This document shows positions 48,140-59,600 of a stretch of 64,000 nt of DNA, piece after piece. Source of the stretch: Bifiguratus adelaidae (Eukaryota; Mucoromycota; Endogonomycetes; Endogonales); contig MVBO01000001.1 of NCBI GenBank assembly GCA_002261195.1, positions 192,264-256,263 of the forward strand, written 5' to 3'. Under the pieces are notes generated by a model, which worked only from the letters and a program-made list of their open reading frames with translations, ran no database searches and had not been told where the DNA came from. The position numbers were made by a program, and so were the translations under genes. Within the stretch, counting starts at the first letter, position 1. Each line of letters begins with the position of its first letter.

Positions 48140-48545
48140 AGCAGACGTCAAGTTATTGACTTCGCTGCCCTTATTTGAGCCTTGATAGACATCATCAGGG
48201 CATCCACAGTGATAAAATACAAAAGAATTTATTGTTCCGCACCAGCGCAGCAGTTGAGCTTCTATACAATGTCCAAGTGAAGCAATGCTGCTAGTATCAT
48301 ATCAAGTTGTTGCCCCAATCGATGGAGGCATGATATCCCGACATGAGGAAAACACAATGTAGATCTGCATCAAGTGATGAATCCGATTTCCAATTTAAAA
48401 ATCTCAACTTTGACATAAACGGCAGGAACCTTTTATTGATTTCTATCATATGCCTAAATTATATCTTCAATCTTAACTCAAACTCGGCACAACAAACGTG
48501 CTGCAAGTATATAAAGCATACATTCGTTAAGAAAGAATAAACAGC
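48140..48545. other. Intergenic, downstream of sulfatase
   Basis: About 400 bp of AT-rich sequence between the p62 relic and the sulfatase stop codon. An open frame at 48,343-48,540 has no recognisable content. No RNA gene seen. Confidence 0.4.
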
Positions 48546-51500
48546 TTAACTGTTGCCATCACCGTAGAATCCATATCGAGGCCAATCGATGTCGAGATCC
48601 AATAGTTCTTGTGGAACGGCAACTGCTAGCTTTTCAACGTCTCCGACAGACTTTACAGCGCCGGGGATGTCTGTGGGTCTTGGCAGAACATCGTATGCGC
48701 GCTTTACTTCCACGGGGACCCGCATGTTCCACTTCTGCGTCTCTGCAAGATGGAGGAGTTCATCGAGTTCATGTTGCGACAGCGGGTGACTTTGGTAAGT
48801 TCCGTCCGGGGAAAATGGCGTGAAGCCTGGGAAATGAGGACTTTCATTGTCCCACGACTGCACCGTCAGACAGTGCTTGTAAGCCGTCTTCGTTTATAGA
48901 AAAGAGAATTGATATTAATATGTCTGTTTCGTCATTCTGAGGGTCCTGACACAGCCCTCATTTCGAGAGTTGATTTCAATTTACCTTCGGCAACGAAGCA
49001 TAGTACTTGTCATATTTCGAATCCAAAGCCTCCTTGAGGTTGGTGACTTCTCCATTGGGATGAAGCGCGGTCCATGGTTCACGACAGTAATCTTGTTGAC
49101 AGTCCTTTGCGACCAGGAGAAGCGCGTCGAGACGATCAATCAACGACTTGCTGGAATTTTTGTAAAGATTTTTGATCTGGTATGGATCAGTCTGATGGTT
49201 GACAACGGACAAGGAAAAATCAATTAGTTATGTGTCGACGTGTGCAGCATCCAAAATGCCAGAGACAAGGCACAACCGATACCTACTTTCAATTCATACA
49301 GTTCATGTTCGTTGGTACACCAAGTTGAGTAGAAGTAGTTATAGTCTTCAGCAAGAACTCTAAGAGCTCTGTAGGAGTTGTTCTTGTAGGTAACGATGTC
49401 CAAACCAGCACCTTGCTACACACAGGTACGACATTAGAACCACACTGTCCAAGTATCTACCACTTAGTGGGTACACAACATACCATGTTTAAGTTATCCC
49501 AAAATTCCAGCTCCACCACTTCGCTAGGAGGCTTTTCTTGGTTTCTAGCCGACTCGTGGATTGGAATGACTGAGCCATCTACAAAGTCAGGAATGGATCC
49601 ACCAGCAATATCAAGAAACGTGGGCGCCAGATCAAGATGGGAACTGACAACTTGACTCGAGATTCCCACGGGGACGTTCGGACCACGAACAATGAATGGC
49701 ACATTGGTATCCTCTGTTATTAACAAAAGCACCATCCGTTAGTTTTCTATTCGATACCAAGCAAAGTTCATCAAAATTATCTCCTCAAACCTTACCCTCG
49801 TATGGCAATTCTTTGCCGCCGTAAACGCGATATTGTCCCAGATGGTATCCATTGTCCGAAGTGTAAAAGATGTATGTGTTATCAAGTACGCCAGATTCTT
49901 CGAGCTGACCGACAACATCGTCAATCAATTCGTCCAGAGCCTGTAGCGTTCTGATACGTTGTCGATAGAAAAAGTCCAAGAAATCTTCTTCGGTTTTGTT
50001 CAACAATGGAAGCGTCTTTAAATAGCTTGGTTTGTCTGATTGATCCACCGGATTCTAAACACCAACGATTTACACACAACGTCAGTAAATGCGGTAATTG
50101 ACAAAAATTCGGCCAGTAAATCAACAAGTAGAGTTACACATACGTAGTTTGGACCTCTGGGTGCCTTCAGATTCGGGAATAAGTTTGCATGACGCTTAGC
50201 AGGCAATGGAGGCGTAGTGTTTCTCGATGACGTGGCATTCGTGTTGTTGTAGTAATATATGTTCTGATGAGGGGCAACACTAGCAACTACAAATTTACGA
50301 TGTAAGGTGAATATGTTGTAATTAGAGTATGTACCAAGCACCAGCTTCAACTCACTTTGGAGATAAAACGGCTCTGCATTCCCAGCTTGCTCTTTGATAA
50401 CAGCCTTGGCCTTAGCAGCGATAAGGTCAACCTGATACTGGTCTGGATAGTATACAGGCGGTTGATCTATAAACGTAGATTTAATGCAGAGGAGTCATTA
50501 GAATATAACTCTGGGAGACTGTGCTATTTATATGCATCCATGAGATTGGTTATACGTACTGTTGTTAGTGAAAACTGGCAAATAGTAGTCATAACAATAT
50601 GGGTCCACCAAAAATTGAGAACTGTTCCATCCTTGCGGGCTATACGATTGTCAGCCCAATCAGATCTTCTGATAACTCGGCATCTTGCACAAATGTAAAT
50701 TTATGCTTACCTCGGACTGTTATAATTGTTGATAGCATATCCATTCATTAATTTGCCAATGTAATGAGTACTGTATCCAGCCTGTATTCGAACATAAAGT
50801 CATCAACAATTGAACGCACGCGGGAATTACACTGAGGTTGATGATGCACACCTGTTGCAGCCACACCGGCAAGTAGTCTTTTTGATATCCAAGCGCTGCA
50901 AACTTTGTGTAGGAACCACCCGGAAGAGCATTACCAGTCACCTGTATATGAATGATTCGATCGTAAGTCAGTTGCTCAATGTTCAATGCACCATATTAAA
51001 CCACTCAAATATACTGTTGCCTACATTTGTGTTGTGGGGGTACTGCGATCGTAAGATGCTGACTCGACTAGAAGAGGAAGAAAAGGTTATTGATTCATAC
51101 TGTCTTCGTTTTCTTACAAGATCCTTCCGCGTACCTTGGGCAGCAAACCGAAATGGTCGTATAGTGATTAAAATATTGTGTGCCCTAAGATCAGTGTGGT
51201 TCACGTTTAATTATTATTCGCTCTCACAACCACAGTCACCGCATATCAAAATACATGCACCACACCTTTTGGATCAAATTTTTATGCAAAAGTGGCATGA
51301 AGGCCAAAGAGTTTAAATGTAGATCCTAATAACCGAAAGTAGCAAAAGTCAGTTAGTGGTTTCCACTTCTTAAATCCACAAAACAATCTCATTAACCTGG
51401 TCGTCAGACAAGATAAACACAATATTAGGTCTCTTGTCTTTACCCCCGTGCGCCACATTATTGGGACTACTGGCGCCTGCTTGTACAAGCAAAGCCATGA

Positions 51501-51555
51501 AGGCTACGAAAATAATTGCTCTTGCGGCTACAGAATACCTTTTCTTGCTGATCAT
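48546..51555 (-). CDS. Secreted arylsulfatase / N-acetylglucosamine-6-sulfatase-like
   Basis: Start ATG 51555 (MISKKRYSVAARAIIFVAFM), a signal peptide ending near QAGASS, then KRPNIVFILSDDQ, the N-terminal metal site of sulfatases. The formylglycine motif is built across an intron: ISVCCP (near 51,125-51,145) plus SRVSILRSQYPHNTNV (near 51,015-51,062) gives C-C-P-S-R, so the Cys to be converted to formylglycine is present. Then YTSDNGYHLGQYRVYGGKEL near 49,810-49,880, DTNVPFIVRGPNVPVGISSQ and SSHLDLAPTFLDIAGG near 49,620-49,710. The C-terminus ends DWPRYGFYGDGNS with TAA at 48546. More than a dozen exons with introns of 50-90 nt. It hydrolyses sulfate esters outside the cell; exact substrate unknown. 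It is the only apparently intact cellular gene inside the repeat island. Confidence 0.85.
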
Positions 51556-52850
51556 CCGAATTCTATCTGCGGGTATACCGACAAAAGTAAGAATCTCGTA
51601 CCCTTTTATAGAAGAAGTGAATCTATTTGAGCTACATGTTTTGAGTTTCCGGTAACGCAGGATTTGCCGTACACTTCAGTCAATTTTTAGATGACAGAGA
51701 AAACTAAGTTTGACAATATCGCGGATAAACTCGCATTTGCTTTTAATTCGCCAGACAGGTCGTTCCTCATCGATTTCGGAAATGACGCGATCTTAAAGAA
51801 CTTCATTCGCACCAAACCTTTTGGAAAGAAATGTCTTGGTAGATCACGAGCTACGCGATACCCGGGAAAAGGTTGATCGACGCCAGCTATTCAACAAATT
51901 ACAGTCAGCTACGCCGAAATTCTCGCATGACCTCAGGCAATGTCATGGTGATATGTGTACGCCTTGGAAGGCTACGTAAAAAGCCCTAAACCAGAGCCCT
52001 TCCAGAAAACTGGTCATCTGGTAGCTTTCCAAAATAGGAGTGGCTAGCTTTACTAAATACGAGTGGCGTGCATAAATTTAACCGAATTTGGAAAGGTCTT
52101 AGAATTGTTAATGTGACACGTGTCCGGCAATAGCTTTGAAAAATTAGCACGATTCAATCTACTTGTCTTGCAAATAGAAGAGATGATGATCAATGTGTTG
52201 TGATCCACAGTCTCTACGTCGCTTACCGTCATTGTGAATTATTATCATATAATCTCATATATGAGGCTGAGAAAATGCATTAGCGTCAGTTGGGTCACTA
52301 TCTCCTTTCAACCCACCGCTTTGTTACATAACATCATCTGTCAAATCACTAAATCTTGACCTTAAATGGCAAATCACGCAATTATTGAGCTGTTTGACAC
52401 ATTCGCGCCCGTAAATTAACACCAACGCGCGAGACTTACGTACTTGATGTCGCCATAACAGGCTGTGCTGAGAGTTCACACTATTCGTGAGCAATGGACA
52501 ATTAAGAGCGTTTTGCCGACAGGGGGGCTGCTTGGGACACGTTCCAATGTGTAGCAACCATCCAACGGTGAAGTCGTTCGCGTGACGTGCTTTCCAATAC
52601 CAATATTACTGTACTAAGCCTAGGTGACAGTGTATTTTCTATATGCGTTCATATCGCTATACGATAGCTATATAATCTTGGCGAAAACATCAAGAAGCTG
52701 TTTCACTTTTCGTGGCCAAGTAAAATCAGATTTGAACTTAACAGACGATCGAGGCAATGACATTTTCGTTTACGCCAAAGGTAGTAGTACACGTCAATAT
52801 CCCTCACACTAGTAGCCAAATTTTGACCACATAGATAAGCATGTGTTGAT
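51556..52850. other. 1.3-kb AT-rich gene-free stretch
   Basis: I find no coding region, tRNA or rRNA here. It includes the sulfatase promoter side. A 12-bp palindrome CTCATATATGAG lies at 52254-52265, and partial repeats of the word AGTGGC occur at about 52,040-52,075. Short open frames on both strands have no family resemblance. It may be eroded transposon DNA. Confidence 0.5.
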
Positions 52851-54296
52851 TTATACAAGCTTCTTATCGAAAAGCATATATTTGATCCATTTAAACGAGG
52901 AAAAGATGCAGAAAAAAATAATGCAAGTGAGATAACGAGGTTCCTTCTTCCCTTCTCTAATTATCGGACTACTGGTGTTTAATTTGTTGATTATTCCGAC
53001 ATACACAAGTTTTAAATAAGTGGCAGATGGCAAGTACCCTCCATATCCATATCCATATCTGTCTGCAAAATCTGAAAACGATTCAACCGTTACTGGTACT
53101 GCATGATCCATAACCGACGGCTGAGATTTCCTTTGCTGCAGTGCGTACAAGTGTTGTAGTTCTAGTCTGTCATGTCTAAGCATATGCAATTCTCTTAGCA
53201 ACTTGGATAGTCTATTTGGTCCAACCGAATTCTGTGCAAGAGGACGCATCAGATCTGCTAGAGTCTTGGAGATGCCACTTCTGTGTGTAAGAATGGCTGG
53301 AAATTCTAATTTGAGGTGGCCAGGCAATTGCCGAAGCAAGCTAGGGTCATAGCCATTCAGTGTCTTCGGACAAGATCCGGACGAGCAGCGATACCGATAA
53401 GACATCAAATAGAAGCAGCTGGAAAGATTGGACGCAGTGTTTGAGTTGAAGCCCTGATTTGTTGCTGTAAGATGCATTCCTAGTTACATACCCATACAAA
53501 TCTATGACTCTATGTGCGTAAGGCTCTTTGTTCCATCCTTTACAGCGAAGTTTCGCCTTGCAAACAGGACACTTAAGCTTTCTACTGGAACCAGGAAGTG
53601 CGGGATCCAAAGGAAGACTCTTGGTGAATACAAATTGGACGGGGATAGGCTTTTGCGCAGAGCAAAGTATGGCTGTGGTGGATCGATCCAAAATGTGCCA
53701 TTACGGTATGCCTGAGGAGGACTTTCCTTACTGATACGCTCTTGTACCTTTCGCAGATACTCACAGATAGCGCTGTTAGTTCCTTGACTTGGGTTATTCT
53801 CCATCATACTCTCAACGTTTGCAATGTTGACATGTTCTTCTTCTATCTCTTCATCGATTTCGATAACATTTTGAGTATCATTTCAAAATGATCAGTATCT
53901 CCACTGTCAAGTAGTCATAGCCAACATGTTGTAAATCTCACCAGCTTCCTCATCAGCTGCCCCAAATAAGCTGCCTTCTTTTTCTTCACCTTCTTCTTCA
54001 TCATCATCATCTTCTTCTTCTTCCTCGTCCATATCCTCGGGTCTATCCTCCATGTACGCTTGTTCGATGTTCTGGAGCTGCTCCATGGTTTCGCTGTCTA
54101 ACTCAAAGTCATCAAACTCGGCGTGTTCTTCAGAAACAGGGTTTGACGAAAGGCGGTGGCTGGAGGAAGTGGAAGCTTGTCCCCGGCGATTGAAATTTAA
54201 TTGAGTCTGATTCTTGTCTATTACTGGGCGTTGCTTAGGACGACCGGCTTTATGATTATGACGGTTCTTTTGGCCTATGGGTCTACCAGTTCTCAT
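52851..54296 (-). mobile_element. AT-hook plus DUF6729-like transposon gene, damaged
   Basis: Start ATG 54296: MRTGRPIGQKNRHNHKAGRP has two GRP AT-hook cores, then a Glu/Asp run from a trinucleotide repeat. Further on, NGTFWIDPPQPYFALRK, KLKCPVCKAKLRCKGWNKEP, VIDLYGCFYLMSYRYRCSSG (joined over an intron, 53,408-53,495), NGYDPSLLRQLPGHLKLEFP and FPAILTHRSGISKTLADLMR. This zinc-binding region resembles the DUF6729-type domain that recurs in multicopy genes of mucoromycete and basidiomycete genomes; the name is from memory. A frameshift near 53,660 splits FALRK from PIPVQFVFTK, and the C-terminus fades out after YLPSATYLKL (about 53,030), so it is truncated. It lies downstream of Fanzor B on the same strand, 568 bp away. 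Confidence 0.6.
53991..54030. repeat. (CTT/CAT)n microsatellite
   Basis: A 40-bp trinucleotide run of CTT, CAT and CCT units. On the minus strand it encodes a Glu/Asp stretch (EEEEEDDDDEEE) in the AT-hook/DUF6729-like gene. Confidence 0.85.
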
Positions 54297-54299
54297 TTT

Positions 54300-54863
54300 C
54301 TATAAAATGTAAGGAATTCTGACCGAGGAACAGGTTTATTTTATAGAAATCTGACTAGTTCTCGATCACTGGGCGGACTATTATAGCACTATGTGAACAA
54401 AACCATTCCTAGCATTTCCTCTCGGTGGCTAGCTTGCTCCATGGCATTGAAGAATAATTGATCCAATATTGTTTCGGGCAACGATACCGAGCTCCACATT
54501 AGGATGAGAGGTATCTCATTGGTTTAAGAGTGTTTCACAGATCGATACCTCCCTCCAGATTAGGATATGGCTTCCATATATGTAACTGCGTTCGAGGAGT
54601 TTCAATAAATTTTGAAAGCTGGTTGGTTGGGTGTTGGTCCAGACATAAGAGCCGTGCCATTTCCTCCTCCTAGTTTGATCACGTGAACCTAGATTTCCTC
54701 AATTGTCAATTACATTACCCAATGAGAATTTGATGATTTTATTTAATGATTCTCTCCCCCCCAAGTTTGATCATGTAACGTACATTTGGAAAATAAGCAA
54801 CCGTTATCACGTGATGTTCCATATGTGATGAACATGAACCAGCACTTACTATAACGACGAGGT
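54300..54863 (-). other. Fanzor B 3' flank with spaced direct repeats (candidate omegaRNA / element end)
   Basis: No coding content. Two pairs of imperfect direct repeats: CGATACC..CTCCA.ATTAGGAT at 54,482-54,506 and 54,543-54,566, and AGTTTGATCA(C/T)GT at 54,671-54,683 and 54,770-54,782, the second pair about 100 bp apart. Two TATCACGTGA-like palindromic sites (about 54,675 and 54,807) accompany the second pair. In TnpB/Fanzor loci the guide-bearing RNA starts inside the nuclease 3' end and runs into the flank, so a conserved structured RNA is expected here; I cannot fold it by eye. Confidence 0.35.
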
Positions 54864-57800
54864 CTAACCAGGTGGCAAATTTGCCCCTCTTTCCTCGACA
54901 GACAATCTTTTAAAGGGCTCGGGCCTTTGATTATTATGGAGAGCCATATATCTGAAGATATATGCCATATTCCTGGCTGCCATCTCATCCCGATTCCATA
55001 CCGTGTCACAGTTGTGGCATCTGAGCACAGCATGTATCCTTTCATTGGAATGACCGCCAGAAGTATTTTTTTGCTTCACATTATCGACCGACTTTGTGTG
55101 ACAGCGGGGACAAACTTTGGATGTGTTATATTCGTCGATCATGCACAGGGAAACCCTGCAATGTGGCATCCTGCAAATATCACGTAGTTTTTGAAGGAAG
55201 GTTTTAGACGGCCCTGGCCGCTTTCCTGGCAAGTTACCCCATGAAGCGCTCCCATACGCAATCACGTAATGTCTGTTTTTACCGTCAGAAGCACGGTAAC
55301 AAGCGGGTGAAGGTGTCCATTTTGGCCTGGTTGGCGTGATCGGGTTCGTCATATGTGAATGACAGGGAAGAGGAACCTGGCCGTACTTGGAACTTCCATG
55401 CGTCAATCGTCGTGATATTTCTGCAAGAGCTTTCTGCTTGCCTTTGTACGACTTAAGCTTCAGGACGTTGAACCTTCGACCTTGATCGTAATATCCAACA
55501 ATGACGGAAAAATGGGTCATACGATACTGAATGGCACTGGTAAGGCTCCTCACGTCGGAAGTCTTCAAGGACGGGATGTCATCGATTATCTTTGTTGTTG
55601 TCGAATCGGCAGAGTGTCTCCACATCTCTCTTCTTTTAGTAGCAATGTTGTGTCCGGCTAGATCATAGTACTCTTTAGTACTGGTTCGTCAAATTCGTAT
55701 CGGTGATACGTCGTCATAGTGATCCACAGCTACGAACAAATCTGTGGCTCCTGGGTCGACGCCCCATACTCTTGTATACTCCATGTTGTTCATAAGCAAG
55801 TCTTTGAAGTTGGATGGCTGCACTTGGATGGCAGTTCGATTCTTTTTTTTGAAGCAGAAGCCCACATCCACCCCATCGCTGGTAATCATATTCCTTTACA
55901 ATGAAATAGTCAGGAACATGTTGAATTAAAACTGGATATGCTTCTGATTCACGCTTACCAAAAAATTGCGACGGCTTTGCTCCAAGTTCTCCCGCTGTTC
56001 AACGCCAATCTTTGTAAAATCGAAATTCCGCCAGAAAATGTCTCGCAATGCCTCTTCATCTATTCTATGGCCTCTAAAAAGGCCAGCTTTTCTTAGCACC
56101 GGAAAAAACGTTCGACTGTCAAACTGTATATGACGTTGTTGGAAGCTATAAACGGGCACAATGGTGAATCGGCGGGCGCCTTTCGGATCCGTGAACTTCA
56201 TAGGTTGGAATGAATTGCTTTTTATAGCGGTTGTTACTTGCTGTATGAATTCGTGGAAGGCCATGTAATGGCCGACTGTCAGATATGTACAACTTAGAAC
56301 TTTCTTTCCATATAATGGAAGTAAGTCATTGTTGATGGCTTGCTGAACTGCGACAAGCAAGCTCTCGCAGACCTTTTTGGGCAGAGGTATTGCTTTGGTC
56401 ATCTGTGCGTGAGAAGATTTAGCATGATTATTCAGTCTTCCTAGGACAAAGCTACACGCGCTCACTTACGCTTTTAAGTTGTCTATAGACATATCCTCTG
56501 GAAGCATAGGTTTGCGGTTGTGGCTCTTGTGCAAACACCTTTTGCTCTATTCTTTGCAGGGTTTTATAAAACCAAGGCAAATACAAGTGTGCATGTGCAG
56601 ACAAATTGTTTGCGTTAACAGGACGAGGACCTAGCTCTATTGATCCTGGAAAGCCGTCAATGGTAGACTGTGCAACTGTAGACTCCATATCGCTGGGCCA
56701 TTTGAATTCATTGAGAGCGGCTTTTTCATAGCAGTAGTTTGCCAGTTTTTTGCGAGATTTGACAGTCAGGTTTGCGAGATACCACGAATCGCTGCTGTCG
56801 GAAAATCTGCAGAAGAAATACTGTTCGGATTTCTTTTGGAAATTGTGCACAATATGATTGATAGAGGTGGTAGCGTATTGGCTGGCATGTACTGAAATGA
56901 GCTCCGCATGTATGCGCATGTTGTCTTTGATGTGCTGCGGTATCATTGGTGCAAATGATCTGTATGCCGCCTTTACCCATTCAGGCGCTGTTGCTCCTAG
57001 TCCAACAAGCTGGCTGAAGACTTGATAACAGAATGTTTGATTTATTGGCGGCAATGGGAGATTGTCTGCCAATCTGCTTGCTGTTAGGTACAGCATAAAC
57101 AGTGAAGCGACGTAAGTGAAGTTTCTTGACTTCAAGACAGTATCTTGCATAGTGCGTTTGAGAATATCATTCAAACAGCAATTGTCCAGGCCAGTCTTGA
57201 TTATTGAAACTCTGTTAAGCGGACAGGTCACCCTTTTTCTTGGTAGATATTGAGGACAGTTTTTATTGCTACGTCGTGCATGGTCCCACGCACCACAACC
57301 CGGGCAAGGTTCGGCTTCTGGATCATGTAATCGTATCTCTGCTCTCCTAGCCTTTTCAGCTTCGGCTTTTGCAGCTCGCTTCTCCCTTGCTACTTCCCTT
57401 GCTATTTCCCGTTTGTTAGGTCTGCTGCTTGATGAGGAAGTGGACGGTTCTATATAGAGAATACACAATTATCAATTGGCTTAGTAGCTCGTAAGGATGC
57501 TATCCCTATTGCTCATACCGGAAGTTGCAGCTACACTGGATTCTGGGACTTCTGACTCGGAATCTTGTTCAATTTCTTCAACATTCTCAGTATCGTCTGA
57601 GAACAAATACCTGTTACATCTTACTCGTAAAAGATTTATACACCTCAAAAGTTGTACCTGTGTTATACCAAGGATCTTTTTGTCTATAGTTAGCTGATTT
57701 GTGTGTTTGGAGAACAATTAGTCTACAAATATGAATAGCATGTGCTTACAAATATCATCATACAATTCCTGTGGAAATTGGCGGCGACGATTTGCATCTT

Positions 57801-58268
57801 GATGGTATGCATATTAAAGTCAAAATTGTGCGGTAAAATGTATTCATGTTAATAGACATACCATCGGAAACAGGCCAAGGAAGTTGCCGCCTCTGTTTAC
57901 GAGATTCTCTAAGCATATCAAACAGCGTAAGTTTTTGATGTACAGATGCTAAAAAAATGTCACCAATATGTACCTCGATTGAGTCTCGGTTTGAGGTTGA
58001 CGGTGCACCCTCTGGAACGGACGGGTTGTTGTCTGGTATTCGGAGGAAGGTGTTGCTAATGCAAGGATAACAAATCGGTGAGTTAAGACTGTGCGATCAT
58101 ATGTGTGAATATAAACATGGCTATATTGTGGGTGACTATCGGCTTACGTGAATCAGATATGTTGTCAAAGAAATCGTCATCGGCTATGCAGTGTAGGTCT
58201 GTCACTAGAGGTTTTATTTTCTTGGAAGACGACCCTTCTCCTGGGGAGGAGGATCGTTTCCTACTCAT
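54864..58268 (-). pseudogene. Fanzor-like RNA-guided nuclease, locus B (nearly complete, one nonsense and one frameshift)
   Basis: Exon 1 starts ATG 58268 (MSRKRSSSPGEGSSSKKIKP, basic/NLS-like). Small exons follow with NTFLRIPDNNPSVPEGAPST, ESRKQRRQLPWPVSD, ANRRRQFPQELYDDI, LTIDKKILGITQ and an acidic exon. The large exon 56,480-57,450 has a charged helix (REIAREVAREKRAAKAEAEK) and a zinc knuckle (EPCPGCGAWDHARRS). Nuclease: RuvC-I YTRVWGVDPGATDLF near 55,745-55,790; RuvC-II MIDEYNTSKVCPRC near 55,095-55,140 with Glu present; second Cys pair LRCHNC; RuvC-III VWNRDEMAARNM near 54,965-55,000; stop TAG 54864. Two breaks: TGA at 55689-55691 (IRI-stop-RTSTKEYYDL), and the 55,960 splice that only keeps frame if a run of six T is one base shorter. 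Both RuvC metal sites are otherwise intact, so decay is recent. Confidence 0.85.
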
Positions 58269-58426
58269 CAAACTTGAACAGTTGTTTCGAGTAGGGTATC
58301 AACTGCAAAAAAGAGAGAAAGGAGATAGTGTAGTAGATTTTTTTTCACGACAATTTATCAGCGTCAGTGTACGCCTCTGGATTTTCGATTTTTTGTCCGT
58401 TGTTTAGACATGAGATGGCACAAAAC

Positions 58427-58476
58427 AAATCCATTGTGATGTACACAGTATAAATCTCAAGACTATGAATGGATTT
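58427..58476. repeat. 9-bp inverted repeat upstream of Fanzor B
   Basis: AAATCCATT (58427-58435) and AATGGATTT (58468-58476) form an exact inverted repeat with a 32-nt spacer, about 160 bp upstream of the Fanzor B start. Possibly promoter or element-end structure; chance is not excluded. Confidence 0.35.
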
Positions 58477-58479
58477 CTT

Positions 58480-59600
58480 CATAATCATAGGAAGCCTTTA
58501 TTTCTACCACTATTGTTACAGTAAATCAAGTCGCTCCATCCACCTTTCCCACAGCTGTCTGAAATGCGACTGAAAAAAGGCTTGTGGGATCCGATATCAA
58601 GGGGTAAGGGGCTGAAACTCTTTAGTAAGACCTCTTGGTATGCTGCTAACATAGATGACAGGTGGTTAGCTCATCAGTCATGTATGCGTTCTTTTGCTTG
58701 AAGAGAGGTGCCCCGTGTATACATGTGCCTCTTTTTCTAGTTGTCGATCCTTTATGACGAGCATTGGGCGCAGGTTTTGGCCATATTCTGAAAACACAAG
58801 ACCGGACCCCTTGCCCTTATCTCAATGGCCCTTCTGATCGGCATAGCGAGGCACAATGGCGTTTCGTCAAGCATGCGACCCTTTTTGCTCTTGGTAAAAG
58901 AATCGCACTTTTTCCTGATTATGCTGTTGCAAAGGGGAACGAGCTCTGTTAATGCCAGCAGTACAAACTCTCTAAGAAAGCTTGTGTCTACGAGGATTAC
59001 GTATAGCCAGCCAGTAGAGGCTCGGAAGTGTTGTTGGTTGACTAGTTTGCACATGTTGTCTTGGACTTCCTTATAGGAACTGTATAGCATGTATTGATTT
59101 CCATTGACTCATACCAAAGGTCTGTAATAGAGTGGTCATTTGGAAAAGCAACCTTCCGGACGGGAATATTGCCTTGATCTCAACTCAGATCACACTTGAC
59201 AATATGATTGGTCAATGTTATTTGCCTATTCGGTTGCTTACTTCATGAACTTTACAGTAAGCCTTTTGAGTGCCACAGTGGGCCATAGCGGACCGGTAAT
59301 TTACTGTTTATTGACAAATAGTTATTTATGATTTTGCGTCAAAAGTTAATTTTACGGACGGCCAGGCCAGGAAGATTATACCAGGAAGATATTATACATT
59401 ATACTATACCAAGAGGAAGATATTATACGTTAGTATGGGATTTGCTTTGCGTTTGATTAAAATGAAAATTACTTCTTTCCTATATCCAAGAACATGGAAG
59501 TAGCAGATTATTCAACGTGAGTCAGTGCCTATCAGCTTGTTTTCGAACAGCTATAAATGAACTTACGAGTATCCTTTTCCGAAGAAAACGCATGGGGCTT
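58480..59600. other. 1.1-kb gap with eroded sequence and short tandem repeats
   Basis: No recognisable gene. A minus-strand open frame of 112 codons (58,752-59,090) has no family resemblance. At 59,367-59,428 the words CCAGGAAGA (twice) and AGGAAGATATTATAC (at 59,383-59,397 and 59,414-59,428) make a degenerate tandem array with about 31-bp spacing in AT-rich sequence. It reads like a transposon end. Confidence 0.5.
59367..59428. repeat. Degenerate tandem repeat, GGAAGATATTATAC units
   Basis: Two near-identical 15-bp units spaced 31 bp plus two 9-bp partial units at the left. Seen directly in the sequence. Confidence 0.7.

Noticed and set aside
52254-52265. CTCATATATGAG palindrome as an operator.
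   Set aside because: A single short AT-rich palindrome far from any start codon; no second copy seen.
54864-58268. Bacterial TnpB or Cas12 contamination.
   Set aside because: Locus B has many spliceosomal introns and an N-terminal extension with a zinc knuckle, features of eukaryotic Fanzors; no CRISPR-like repeat array is present.
58752-59090. A fourth Fanzor or transposase fragment on the minus strand.
   Set aside because: Translation shows no RuvC, zinc-ribbon or DDE motif.
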